From NCBI GenBank assembly GCA_963693285.1, contig OY848931.1, positions 1,865,001 to 1,929,000 on the forward strand: a stretch of DNA of 64,000 bases, given 5' to 3'. The stretch is from Xestospongia muta. Taxonomy: Eukaryota > Porifera > Demospongiae > Haplosclerida > Petrosiidae. The stretch's first letter is position 1. Every line of letters starts with the position of its first letter. Position numbers and translations under genes: made by a program. Shown in pieces: positions 14,078-26,518 of this stretch. Below the pieces are notes generated by a model. It did no database searches, was not told the origin of the DNA, and worked only from the letters and a program-made list of their open reading frames with translations.

Positions 14078-17000
14078 CTATAGTACTAATATCACTAGCA
14101 GTATTGTAACTAGTACAATTATAGAGATAATAGGTCTACTATTTGTTGCTCTGCCATTAGTCATTAATAATGGATATAGGAAGTCTTCAGGAAGTGTTCT
14201 TGTTGTGAGAGATGTAGTTTTAAGGACTTCTTCTGGAACTGAATAAACTGGAACAAATGTAACAGTTGTCTCCAGAGAGAGTGAGAGTAAAGGTGAAGAG
14301 GAAGAGCACAATGGACCAGTACACTGTAATAATGATAATATTAACATCTGCTCTATAAGTATAAAGATTGTCTGTTACACTATAATGTCAACATACTCTA
14401 TGGAGAACTACACGGTAAAAACTAATATATTATTTTAACAACTACTTTGTACTTTACATGGATGGATAACTATGAAATCTAGAATCTATGTGAATTATTC
14501 ACTGTATAATTTGTTGATATGTAAATGTACAACATCTTAATAAATTATATAGTGAATAATTCATATAAATTCTATATTCCATAGTAAATCCATCCATGTC
14601 ATTATACTCAGTGGTAATTAGTTACGTCTTGGAAAATAAATATAGACAGTAGTAAATATTAATTTTTAGCTTGTAGCAGATGGAATCTTCAAGTGTCTCC
14701 TACATACGTGATTTTCAAACAAGGAGTCTATATCATTGACTAGAGTAAGCATGGTTACAATTGGACATGCATTACTGATAAACAAAGCATGCTGCTTTAC
14801 AATAAGGCTGGAGTGAGCTGAGTCTGGAACATTATTAATTTGCAGTGCTAGTAGGTCACTCACTACTACAGCCAAATATAATACACTAAATATTTAATAG
14901 ATCTTGAAGACAAAACATAATTTTGTAAAGTACAAGCTGAGATTAAAAGGTCAGCTACATCAACAGTTCTAATTGACATGCAATGTAACAATTTTTAATC
15001 CTCTATTCTTTAAATGAAGCAATACACCACTACCATCAGATATCAACTACAATATTTTGTCATTATAATTGTGGTATCATGATCTTACCAATGCTGTAAG
15101 ATCTTGAGTAAGAAATCTTATTTGAGCTCCTGTAATAAAAGCTTCAGGAGAATTAACTTGACCAGAATAGGAGTACAAGAGAATGAACTGAACACCAGTT
15201 ATAACTGAAAGACACTAAAAATACAATTACATCAATATTAGCTCATGTGTGCTTAACTTACTCCAACTGTATTAGGAATATTGCTCACATCTAGTAGAGG
15301 TATCCATTGTGAGAGATCTCTTGGATCTGAATTACCATATATGGCAATCCTATCAACTCTAGGCTCAGCTCCAAGCAATAGATTAAGTGTTTGTTGTGTG
15401 ATACCTTCACAGCCAGAGAGAACTTGAGATGAAGCAAGTCTGAGAGAAAGATAAAGTAGAGAACTACACAAAATATGATATACCTTAGTACACAAGAGGT
15501 TTTCATGCTATCCCTAAATGTCACACTCTCTCTATCACCATCACATTCACCTCCACTCCCTGCCTTCAAAACTGTTAACCAGTCCATTTGATTCAAGTTA
15601 ACATTGATCTCGTTAATATCAGACAACAAATTACCAGCTAAAACAGGTTGTCCATCCAAATACCCAGGATTACCAGACCTCCTAACATCAGCTCCTTCAA
15701 TTAAGTCAGTAAAATTAGTCTCATTAGAATCTAAACCAGAAACAGAGAAGAAACGAACAGAAAATTGTTGCTCGACAGGTCCACTCATAACCTTTCCAAC
15801 AGAAACATCAACAAAGCCTTTTACAAGACCTTGAGAGCCTCTATGTAACACATTGTAACTAATAGCCAATAGTGCATTATCACAAATCATTGATGTCTCA
15901 TTATACAATGGTGGTGATATAGTATCATCACATGACACTTGCTGACCAATCAGATTGTAGCATTTAATGTTTCTAGTTTCAAATTGTATCAGAGTGTTGT
16001 TGCCGTTCTGTGAGTAGGGAGTCGTAGATAGAGAGAAATTATTGTAGTAATTAAGAGCATTGAATAAGGAGCATTCTCTATCTCTTACTGTTAAATAACG
16101 AGTACATGTTAAGGTCTGATTATTTAGAAAAGTGATCGGGTTGCCATCATGACAAACATCACCATTTAATGAAGTGGGCAGGGCCAAGTAACCAAGAATA
16201 CCTGAGTCATAAATAATGGAGAGTGGATCACCTGATTTATAAAACTCGTTAGTAGATGGAGTGAATAAAGATGGAGGTGTGGTCAAATCTCCAGTTCTAG
16301 AAAAGATTAGCAATTGATTGTTGAGTTCATTTAGTGAAGTTACAATAGTAGAGGTAGGAAACATCACACGACCTGGATAGTTATCAGTATAAACACAAAA
16401 TAAACCAGAGCCTCTAGAACTTAGTAAAGAAGATCGAAAGAGTGCAGTAGATGAAAGACAATGAGAAGTGAGAGAGCTAGCACAACGAGAAGTTAATTAT
16501 TGCTAGTGTCATTTCTTTACCTGATTTCAATATTAAGACATTGTGAGAATGTTTCTATATCATGAGGTGTACAGTTAGGATCACAACAACAATCTGTATC
16601 ACATGACTGAACTTGAAGGTCACATGAACAACTTATGACTAGTACAAAACAAAATAAACACATAATAATTTTATTCTGATAGAGAAACTTACCACTTCTA
16701 AAATTATCTGTAAGATTAACAGAAGCTAGAGTATTTGATGGTATGACACTAGATAGAGGTGTAGTTGTAAGTGTAGATGATATCCTATAGAATAATAACA
16801 AGATACAAGATGACAAGTTTACTGTTTACATTATACACATTATTGACAATTTATAACACAGAATAGCAATAAAGCATTATATAAAATTGGCCCAGTAGCT
16901 TCCAATTGTTGAGATGTGGGGTCAGCCCACTGTTGTACAATGTTTGTAGATGAAAGGGAAGGTACCTTGAACTTACCCTGTAGTATATGATGAGGAGGTA

Positions 17001-17254
17001 GTAGGAGATATAGTTGATGTAGATAAACTACTTGAACTAGATGCTAAAGGTAAGAGAACAGAACTATCTAAAGATATGATATCATCTGAGCTAAGAGAGG
17101 TGGGTTGTATTAGCTGAATAGTTAGAGAACTGCTGGACATTAAATCGTCTGTAGAAAGTGAGCTGAAGTCTAGGCCATTATCTGAAGAATTAAGAGAGTT
17201 ACAGAGAGGGAAAAGAAAAACGAACAGCTGAAAACACTGATAACAGTACTCCAT
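14078..17254 (-). CDS. TCTN: Tectonic family ciliary transition-zone protein
   Basis: Tectonics are secreted or single-TM glycoproteins of the MKS transition-zone complex. Exons are 16977-17254, 16693-16784, 16521-16638, 15484-16476, 15262-15439, 15089-15214 and 14078-14323. Phases agree and give 676 residues, in the usual 590-700 range. A signal peptide (residues 1-20, FQLFVFLFPLCNS) is followed by a Ser/Thr-rich stretch. Next comes the hallmark Cys cluster CSCDL..SCDTDCCCDPNC (about 127-146), then the beta-rich tectonic region with many sequons and motifs GDPLSIIYDSGILGY and LTCTR. The C-terminal motif is TVTFVPVYSVPEE...LPEDFLYPLL, and the last 17 residues form a hydrophobic helix. A C-terminal TM points to the TCTN2/TCTN3 type rather than soluble TCTN1. 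The last intron (14324-15088) is unusually long and holds a foldback element. Confidence 0.88.
14457..14598. mobile_element. MITE-like foldback element
   Basis: The two ends, starting CATGGATGGAT at 14457 and ending ATCCATCCATG at 14598, are inverted copies about 57 bp long with a few mismatches around a 28-bp centre. The element is AT-rich, non-coding, and sits in the last tectonic intron. I do not see a clear target-site duplication. A miniature inverted-repeat element or a structured RNA hairpin would both fit. Confidence 0.6.
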
Positions 17255-18764
17255 CTTGAGAAGGGCGTGGTTTTAGCTGTGGTTTAATTAACTGGTTAAT
17301 AAATATGAACATTGATACACTATAAGTGAAAGTATAAATATGATGTAATAAAATATTGTCTATGTTAATGTCTTGACAGATCCAGTAGTATTTAACAAGT
17401 TGTGTTTGTCACTGTAATAAGTGAGTACAGACTTCTATGATCATCTTGGCCATTATATGTCCACATTTTGTTAAGTGATATAAGGTAGATAAAGCTATGA
17501 TCACCATTGAATATGATGAAAATGGGTGTGGTCTCAATATGAATCTATGGAATAAAAATAAATATAGCAACAATAATAATTATTACTTCATTAATAGAAT
17601 AGAATTATTTGACACTTGAAATATAATTACAAATATAGTTATAATGTAAGCTCTATTGTCCTGATCACTTGATATAGAGTTGAGTTATCCAACTCTTCAT
17701 ATATCAGTTAATCAATGTATTAATTAATATAGTCCATTTATCAATATATCAATTATCTATCAATTAATTACCTTCTGTTTATTATTCATTCAAAATAACT
17801 TCATTCCTTTATGATCAGGAATATAGATAATTTCAATATAAGCTGGATTACCTGAATAAATAGAATTAGGTAACTAACTATAATGACATAATCAGTAAAT
17901 AGATGCAAATTTAACTAAATGAATACATCTAAAATTTGTCCTTTTGATTTTAATACAAATAATTATTTCACAAAATTTATAATATTAATTATTATTAATT
18001 TGTCTATGCATTATTAGGTGATATCCTAATTTCAGTACATTCCTCTTTTACAGAATTATACATGACCACACCCTAATACTTTATCAAAATACATGTAATT
18101 ACTCACTAGGAAATTTGCTTGCTTTAACTTTTAAACTTTGTTTATAAAACAACCTTGGTCAAATTACAATAGTTCTCAACATAATTAATATCTACAATAA
18201 CATATTAATACTGTACATTATTACCTTCCGTTGTTACCTGTTAACTTAAAGGGAATTCCATATTAGGTAATCGAGGCTGTGATAGTCGTCATTGATATAG
18301 TAGGTGTGATCTCAACAGATATGAACCTATTACAACATCAATATAACACAATTTGTTAGTTATATTATATTAGTGGAATGTTGTGTATAATTTATACTAA
18401 AACACATTCTAGTTATCATATGATGTTAATTATATGGGAGGAGTTACCTTTGGTGATGTTATTAACAGCTTAACACATTGATATATCATGGAAGGATATG
18501 GTTAATGAGATCATTTACTAGATCATCACCAACTAGTAACCAATATCTCTAATAGTATCTCCTTTGACAATCTATGTCTCTGCCTAGTCTGAATGTCCAA
18601 GTAATATGTAGTATAAACATGACAAATAGTGGGTGTGGTCTATATAGAAATGAAAAAATATACTATGAATAAATGATTGTTAACATTATTATTGACCTTT
18701 CAGTTGAGGTATGTACACGTGTAAGAATGTGACCATTGAGAGAATACATTAGATAAAGTCTCTA
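17255..18764. other. AT-rich region without recognisable genes
   Basis: About 1.5 kb between the tectonic start and the 3' end of ROCO-A. No open frame of useful length or family motif is seen. It contains low-complexity A/T stretches and three loosely related segments beginning GGTGTG(G/A)TCT or similar (around 17525, 18302 and 18633), possibly an old dispersed repeat. It marks the border between the conserved gene region and the duplicated array. Confidence 0.6.
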
Positions 18765-21700
18765 CTAGCATCTCCTTTTAGTATTAGGATCTATGTCACT
18801 GTCTGGTCTTCCTTTCCTTTTATAAGGTCTACCTCCTGCTGGTTTCCTACCACGTGGTCTAATTGATTGGTCATGTGACTCCAATTCAATGTCATGTGAC
18901 CTTGGAGGTTGTCGTTTGGTAATACTAGTAGTAGTATTATCATCATAGTCAGAGTTATCCTCCTCATCTGTTCTCTGTCTCTTGTGTTGTCTTCTCTCTT
19001 GTCTCTGACTACTAATGGAGGATTCCCTGCTACTACTCTCATCATTTACTTCATCTCTGTTAGTTGATCTCTTACTGGAGGGTGGAGTAGATGATGATTG
19101 ATCACGTGATCTCTTATTAAGTAGACTTCTCTCTATATTATCAGCTAGACTGTTCTCTTCTATTGCTCTCAATGACTCAATAAGTTGTTGCCAACTAGGA
19201 CCATGATAACTTGATACATTGTCACTCTTCTTTAACCAAGCAACTAACATTCTCATCATACATTTTCTAACTTGACCTCTTTCTTCAGTTTTAATAATGT
19301 CTAGAGTTGAAAAATAGAGACCCAGTTGAAGTCCAAGAGATTCCCATTCGGCAAATTTGTCCAGTAATCTCACTACCTGTCTCAAATCTCTATCAACATC
19401 TATTTATGTAAACAATATAATCTACTATCCAATAAAGCAGTTTCTTACCTAGTGTGTTTGTAAGGACCATTTCATTCATACTATCATTAACTTCAGTTAC
19501 ACTAGAGGACTCTATTAAAGATAATACTCAATACTACTATATAGTATATTAATAAGTAGTACCTTGAGATTGAGTACATAGTACTTCACTTGATACACTA
19601 GTAGTAGTGAGCTCTAATATCTAGTAAGTGTTACATAGTATGTAATGAATACAAGGGAAGAGAGAATATACCTTTGTTGACCACACCAGGTGTCTTCTCT
19701 CTTTTAAAAACATCACTTCATCAGTTAAGGGACATTTTGTTGCTATGCCCTTTTTGTCAACTATAGCAGGATGAGGAGAAAGTGAGTGACACTTAGGACA
19801 GCAACAAGGAAAGCCAAAGCAATGGTGAGATTTGTAAGTGTAGTGTAGTGATTGTGTGACTGTCTCTAGACCTCTGTGTAGTGTGGAGATAATTTTTTCA
19901 CAGAGGATATCTAATGTTAAATCTGGTGCTGGACTGTCATCTCTTCTGTCAACCCAAACTTCAAGATAAGTAGCTCGACTGATAAGAGTGACGTGATCAT
20001 AATAATCACCAACGTTAAAGGTAATTTTGTTACGATGATGGACAGCTTTATCATGTAATTTGACTAATTTCCACTCTATAAATGTTTGACTGAGGAGATA
20101 AACTACTAGACAACAGAACACACCCACAGGAGTATACCCACACTCAAAATAGATTGTCAAAGGAGCAGGACAAATGGACTCATCTCTTTGTTCCTCTTCA
20201 ACTGAAGTAGGTTTTAGAGCACAAGGCATAAAGTAATACTTCTCAGTTTTACGACCAACTTTGATCTTCATAGGACCAGCTACAATATGTAGATGTTTTA
20301 ATAGTGATACTAGTCTGGTGGGTGTAAGAGGATCTCTATACCTGGAAGAAAGCTGTTTTACATGTGACTCACTAAATCGACCATTATCACGAAACTCTTT
20401 TTCAGATGAGGCACTTCCTAACTCTTTAAAAGTAAAACATGATGTGATGAGTTGTGTAATTCTGTCAAATACAAGTTGGAGGTCAGTGATGACAATATTT
20501 CCTAGTCCCTCTACCTCTGGATAATGCATAATAACACCCGCTCTGTGATGTAAAAACCAGAGAACTTTCTTGAAGTCTTCTCTATCTTTGATTCCACAAT
20601 CCTGAGCCATTCTATAACATGTATCTAGTAGATGAATAGGCTTTTCATACTTTCGTAATTTTAGACTAAAGGCACACCAAGAAGCAGGAACAGGTAACTC
20701 ATGAAACTTGTTAGAAATAACTCTGTGGAGTAGAGAACGTAACTCTTCTATTTCCTTTTGATCTTTTCTTGTGTCAAGAGGAAAAATGACTTGATCTGGA
20801 GTTGAATATTGTACAAGATCTTCTCTAAATAGTTCACCACTGGCCTGTATCTTCAGTTTAAGATGGTTGTTGACCGAATCCACTTTAGCTTGAGCTTCAG
20901 TTTCATTTGGAAAACAGTCTCTGTGAGTAGCTATAAGGAATGCAGCAGGTTCTGACTCATCCTTCAATGGTATTTCATTAAAATTCCATCCAATAGTATT
21001 TTGTCTCAAACAAGCTATACTAGCTAGAGAACGAAAGATGACCTCTTCATGAGTGAGGGATGTTTGGTAAGGTTTTGAATCTCCACTAGATGACCGATAT
21101 GTAATTTCATAACAACTTGTCAAGTCTATTGTTAGATCAAAAACAAGTAGATTGATAGCTGGACCAGTGATAAGAGCTGGTAACATTTCATGGAACTCAG
21201 GCTGTCCTCCAGTATCAATGATATGTAACATGGCATGACTGTCTTTAGCTGTTTGTTGAGATCTCTCTTCATAAACCATTCTTATAGTGAATGGAATACT
21301 TTCTACAAATTTTGAGAGAGAACTGATGCTTTTTATATGTCTTGTTCCAGTTGTTTCATCCTTTTCCTTAAAGTCTTCCTTGTTATCTTCAATACCTCTT
21401 TCTTCTGATTCTTTAACCATTTCCTCTGTGTTCTTTTGTCCTTTTGTTGTGTTCACTTCAATATCACCATAATTATCACCACCATCCTCTTCTAATTCAC
21501 ATGTATAGTTACTTATGATGTCAATTTCATTAGTTGTTCTAAATGATGTCACAGTATTTGAAGATGAACTGCTATTGAATTGAATGATTTCACTACTAGT
21601 AGGAAGACAATGACTTCTTGTTGATCCATTTTGTTGTTCTTTTCTCTTTAATTCTTTATTGTTGTCTTCATTGTCCTCCTCTCCCAATTCTTCATTCATT

Positions 21701-23904
21701 TCTTCAGTGTCATTTTGTCTACCTGTTGTGTTAACTTCAATATCACTATAAATGTCACTACCTTCTTCCTCATATTCATCAGTGTAGCCATTTTTGATGT
21801 CAGTATCATTGATTTCTGTCATGACACTTGAAGATGCACATTCAATATCATCACTACTAGTAGTAGAACGATGACTTCTCGAAGTGCCAGATGCAATATT
21901 CTCAAACATTAAAACAGCTTCTTCATCTAGATCTTGTGTCCTCCATTCTGTGGTAACTACTGCATTATGTTGTTGTAGTTTACGAAATGAGTTAACTTGT
22001 ATGGCTGCATCAACCACACCAGTACTAAGAGAAGGTTCTGTAAGAGACTCATTGAGTAATCTCTTCTTCAAAGTACTCTTACCAGCACCAGGTGGTCCTG
22101 TTAGGATACATTTGACAACACATAACATTGCCTCTCCACTACGATATGCTTGTTGATATTTCAAAGCAACAGTTGTGGTGCCTTGTTCAGTGATAAACTT
22201 TATAACGTCTGCATTTCCTGATTGATGAGCTAATTGAAGTAGTTTCTTGTAGTGACGATTAATTAGTTTAGCAATCTGGTTTGGGTAATTAGTTAGCATT
22301 ATTTTTAATATTTTAAAGTAACCATTTTTACTTGCGTTGTGTAATGGAGTGTGATGATGAAAATCTTTAGCAGTAACATCACAGCCTTTCTCTACCACAA
22401 GATGTTGTACAATGTCTACATTTCCAGACTGACATGCTTTATGAAGTGGTCTCTGCTTGACATAATTCTCAGCTTCAATATTACATTGAGGGTGATTAGT
22501 TAGTATTTTGACAATTTCAAAGTGACCCTTCTCACATGCTTTGTGTAATAGAGTGTCACTAAAGTAATTTTTGTGGTTGATATCAAATACTCCAATATTA
22601 ACAAGATACTGGGTAACATCTACACAACCCAATTCTATAGCCTTATGTAGTGGACAATTTGCCTCAATGATATATCTTAAAACAGTGTCATTACTAGAAA
22701 AAGTTGGTTGATCTTCTTCAAGTCTCCTTGTTAAATATTCCTTGATACCAATCTTTCTAAATAACAGTTCAATCATTGATCCTGGTACTTTATCTTCTAC
22801 TGCTGACTTGATACATTGATGTATGCCATCAACACTAACCTTCTCTCTCAACAACATAACTATTTCTTTATGTCCCTGACAAAGTGCATAATGAAGTGGT
22901 TGATGTCCTGTATTGTCTAATACTTCAAGATTACATTGTGGTTTAGAAGATAGATATTCTACTACTGATAAATGACCATTATTACATGCGTTATGTATTG
23001 GAGTGTATCCTTTGTCATCTGATACACTGATATCACAACCCCTTCCATCAAGAGCCTTGATAATTTCCAAATAACCAAACTCAGCAGCATGATGTAATGG
23101 ATACATTCCACAGTTATTACTTCTAGTCTCACAGTTACATTGAGGTTGACTGAGGAGATATTGAACTATTGGTAGATGACCATACTCAATAGCTCTATGT
23201 AGAGGAGTGTATGCCTCACTATCTAAACCATTTATATCACATCCTACCTCATTAACAAGGTACTGTACTATATCTAGATCACCTGATCTAGCTACTTGAT
23301 GAAGGGGAGGAGAACTACTGTCTTTCCATTGAATAGTGACGCTAATTTGAAAAATTTGCTTCACTAAATACACATGGTTTTGTTGACGTACTCTAGTCAT
23401 GAAATCTTTAAATGATATTGCTCTCAATAATATTGTCATCATATCCCAATTTGGTGCCACTTTAATACACTGATATATATCATCAGGATCCAATATATAG
23501 TCAGGATTAGTACATATCAATGATACAATGTTACTGTGACCATTTCTACTGGCAAAATAAAGAGGGGTTTCCCCTTGATAATTAGGGAGGCCAAAGTAAA
23601 AATTATCATTATGGGAATGCATTAGAAATTCCACAAATTCTTTCTTTCCAGCACCACACGACAAATGAAGTGGTGTAGAACCTTCATTATTACGTAAGTA
23701 ACCACAACTCACGATTTCAGAAGTGGCAATGAGATACTGTAATACGTCTAATCCACAGTGGTAAGAACTGCAACACAAGTGAATGAGCGTATTCCCATGA
23801 TCATCACGTACCCAAGGAGATGTACCTCGTGTAATAAGTCTCTTAACAAGATCTAGATCACCTTTAGAACAGGCATCACAAATCTCTCCTGTTGACTGTT
23901 CCAT
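18765..23904 (-). CDS. ROCO-A: ankyrin-Roc-COR-Death domain protein
   Basis: Exons are 19672-23904, 19563-19620, 19449-19511 and 18765-19399, in phase, 1662 residues. The start is ATG 23904 (MEQSTGEICD), conserved in C and D; an upstream ATG at 23937 is possible. Ankyrin repeats occupy about residues 10-590. A Roc GTPase follows, with P-loop GPPGAGKST at about 603, G3 DTGGQPEFHEMLP at 897 and G4 THRD at 993, then a COR domain (ASW at 1074-1076, LHHRAGVIMHYPE). Next is a Cys-rich segment, FGFPCCCPKC. The last exon encodes a Death domain (about 1452-1540; PSWQQLIESLRAI) and a charged tail KRQRTDEEDNSDYDD ending KRRC. The order resembles DAPK1 without its kinase. Between P-loop and G3 lies an acidic insertion of over 200 residues. 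Roco proteins are GTP-dependent scaffolds; a role in death or immune signalling is inferred from the Death domain. Confidence 0.85.
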
Positions 23905-23962
23905 TGTCTTGAGAGGGAGTGGCTTCAAATTTAACATTCTCTTTATAATGCCCACCTGATTA

Positions 23963-24979
23963 AGTTGACAATGATAGTAATGACGACTTGGAAAGGACAG
24001 AAAGAGGAAGACATTTATCTCGACAAAAGAGAGTAGGAGATGGTGACCATTTTGTATTGAAGGATCTTACAGCTGGTACTGGAACAAATTGATAAAATGG
24101 AGTCTTCTACTTTAAATATTCCTACTCTTACAATTACAGGTTTGTTAGATCAATATATAAAATATCTGATTGTGAAAAGAACTTTATCAATAAGTTAATT
24201 TCTTAGTGTTTGTGGTTGATATTATATTCTAACTTAGTCTCATCCCCAGCCTCACACTGCCCCCAGGAAATAAATGACTTTTCTTAGTTACAATATTAAG
24301 AAACATTAAGTACACAATCTACTATATCATCTATAATACTAAGTTATAATAATTACATAATCTTATTAACAATATACTATAGCTAATGTATTAAACACAT
24401 ACTATATTGTAGTGATCTGACTCAGTTGTTTATTAGTACTATTACACATATGACTGGTCTAGTTGGGGCTTGTTCAGACTTGCCCTAAATATATAAATTA
24501 TAATACACATACTGTATTGTAGTGATCTACTTAATTGCTCATTAAATGTTTTCATTGATAGGTACTGAGGACAACAAACGGAGTTCTGTAAAGTTTTCAA
24601 TCTGAATATCAACCACCATCATATGAAGGAGATAAGAAATTTAATGCTTTATTTGCTCCTCGTAATTCATTTGGTATTACACAGTTCTCTCTTAACACAC
24701 CCTCTACTGCCAATATTCGTCAAGTGCCATGCCTCCTACTTCATATTGCTATTGATAATAGCGATATAGAAATAGTAATTTATCTCTTATCAAGAGGAGC
24801 TAATGTAAGTGGGTGTGGTCATCACTATAGTTATTATTGTCTTTTATTTTAATATAGGTTAACAAAGCAGCTGGTGAATTACAGTATACTGCTGTCCATT
24901 TAGCAGCATTACGTAATGATGATGTCATTATGACACTATTATTAAAATATGGAGTTGATGTAGAAATAAGAAATGCTGA
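23963..24979 (+). pseudogene. Fragment of FHA-ANK-RING gene, block A
   Basis: Matches the block-B gene from inside its FHA exon through its fifth exon. Exons 1-2 and the first part of the FHA exon are gone. The FHA exon is further shortened by an internal deletion joining GGTACTGG to AACAAATTG near 24085. In exon 4 about 55 bp are missing, which brings an in-frame TGA at 24603-24605. The exon 4 donor (GCTAAT|GTAAGT) is intact here although it is mutated in B and D. The match ends in exon 5 at about 24979 and is followed by a truncated SINE flank. Confidence 0.8.
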
Positions 24980-25078
24980 GCTTCTCGAGGCTACATATAC
25001 AGAAATGGAATGTGCATGAAGATCCTAACCTAGTGAGACATGGTACAAGAGAGACATTATTATAATATTTTGTACTTT

Positions 25079-25955
25079 TTATAAAAACTTATAAATGACA
25101 ATAATAGTCCATTGGGTGGTGTTTGTAAGAGGGCATTCATCTGACATGTCTACAGGAGGTGTAGCAGACAATGTGGGGCTGGAAAGGGGTGGAGCTGAGG
25201 ATCCAAGGGGTGTATGCACTGTGTGAGGTGGTGTAGAGGTGTGTGATGAGTGAGGGAGTGGGGAAGGTGAAGATGAGGAACGTGAATAATCCAGGATGGG
25301 AACATATTGGATGACTTTTTTGGGAGGTGCTGTTGGATGAGTTAGAGCATCCATGTCTTTTCCAACTAGAGGGAAACGCCGAGGTGGCCATGGTAACACT
25401 TGTGTCACAACATCTTCCATTTCCATTCCTATACCAGGAAGTGGAGGAGAAGCTGAATGAGACAAATCAGGAGTTGATGATTGTTGAGGTGGGCATAGCC
25501 TTTTACAATTGCCAGTAATAAAATTGAGGTATCTTTTCTTTCCTTGGCCTCACATCTGTTGTGTCGATCAGCAAAAATTAGATCACTGACATCCTATCAA
25601 AATAAACAAAAAAACAACATAGCTTTGTCCTAAAAATATAGTAATTATAACATTAAATTAGCCAGTAAATAGTAAACATATGAAGCCACTATATACATGA
25701 AGATACATGTGTATGTGTGTGTGTGTGTGTGTGCGTGTGTGTGTGTGTGTGACTGTACCTCTTCTTCATCACTGTCATCTATATCTCCATTGATTTTTAT
25801 CCCATGATCAAATTTTCTGTTCACATGATGAGAATTGAGTCCTGTCTCCTTCCCTTTATCAGCATCACCATTAACAAGAGGAGCAATGTCTGGTCCCATA
25901 TTCTCTTCTACCTTATGCCATTTTGGTGTTATGATTTCTTTGTATTCTGACCTAA
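25079..25955 (-). pseudogene. KANSL1-like 3' gene fragment, block A
   Basis: Two exon remnants are visible: 25758-25955 (KEIITPKWHK plus the acidic GDIDDSDEEE end) and 25079-25588 (DVSDLIFADQHNRCEAKER through VLPWPPRRFPL). They correspond to the PEHE region of the NSL-complex scaffold KANSL1. The first remnant keeps the frame YKEIITPKW that is broken in block B, but homology stops just upstream. The second has lost one T in a T-run (near 25530), shifting the frame relative to C. A (GT)n microsatellite at 25713-25750 sits in the intron. The C-terminus reads IIVIYKFL, as in C but unlike B. Confidence 0.7.
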
Positions 25956-26230
25956 ATAAATTGACTATAAACTAGTGGTTTTTTGATATTGTTACATTTT
26001 GTATTATAGAATGATATGTATTAACTGTCAATGAATAGATACAACTTAAATATAAACAAAAATAAATATAAACAAAAATATATGCATTTCACCTAGTAAT
26101 ACAAAAAATAATATATCTTGTTAACATTGTATACTAACACACATACTGGTTGTCTCTAAAGGAACTGATGTATAGAATATTTGAAAATGGAGTTTTAATT
26201 ATAATTATGGTCTTAACAGAATGAACTAAC
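25956..26230. other. AT-rich spacer
   Basis: No coding or repeat signal recognised. Homology to the other KANSL1-like fragments is lost here. Confidence 0.5.
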
Positions 26231-26342
26231 CAATGTTTTCAGATAATCTTCATATTTCTTTGCAACATTATTTTGATTAATAGCTCTTAAAACAGATAAT
26301 AAATTTCTTCTTGCCACATTTTCAGAGCTGATCCAATGATTG
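26231..26342 (-). CDS. Orphan exon encoding the C-terminal half of a Death domain
   Basis: Bounded by an acceptor (CTTTAG) and a donor (GTTAGT), with one leftover base plus 37 codons open. The peptide contains RRNLLSVLRAINQNNVAKKY, the typical last helices of a Death domain (LL.aLR followed by a second Ala/Lys-rich helix). The flank at about 26350-26420, with ACACTTGTCTAAA.GTAGATACTAG, matches the intron that precedes the fifth exon of ROCO-C (about 43690-43760) and ROCO-D. It therefore looks like a displaced or residual 3' adaptor exon of a ROCO gene, with no visible gene body attached. Confidence 0.5.
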
Positions 26343-26518
26343 CTAAAGGAGAGAAAGAGGAGGTATATACACTTGTCTAAAGTAGATACTAGGTTATTTA
26401 TATAACAAATTAAGTTAATAAAATGTGTAGAAACAGACTTATTTAACTAACAACATTTATAACAAGATTGTAATTGTCCTAAGATGGTTTTAGTGGTCCT
26501 GGTCCTATATTAAAATAC
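26343..26518. other. Spacer homologous to a ROCO intron
   Basis: The first about 80 bp match the intron upstream of ROCO-C/D exon 5. The rest is unassigned AT-rich sequence leading into the retrotransposon remnant. Confidence 0.45.

Noticed and set aside
14666..14875. Possible extra tectonic exon (69 codons, minus strand)
   Set aside because: Its frame cannot be joined to either neighbouring exon with the visible acceptor, while skipping it joins exons 15089-15214 and 14078-14323 in perfect phase and gives the normal family ending.
20261..20524. Plus-strand 87-codon frame repeated at 45255 and 56767
   Set aside because: It is antisense to the conserved COR domain of each ROCO copy; repetition only reflects the duplicated gene.
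25645..25899. Thr/His-rich ORF end in the KANSL1-like fragments
   Set aside because: The His-Thr run is the GT microsatellite of the intron read through beyond the EEE donor.
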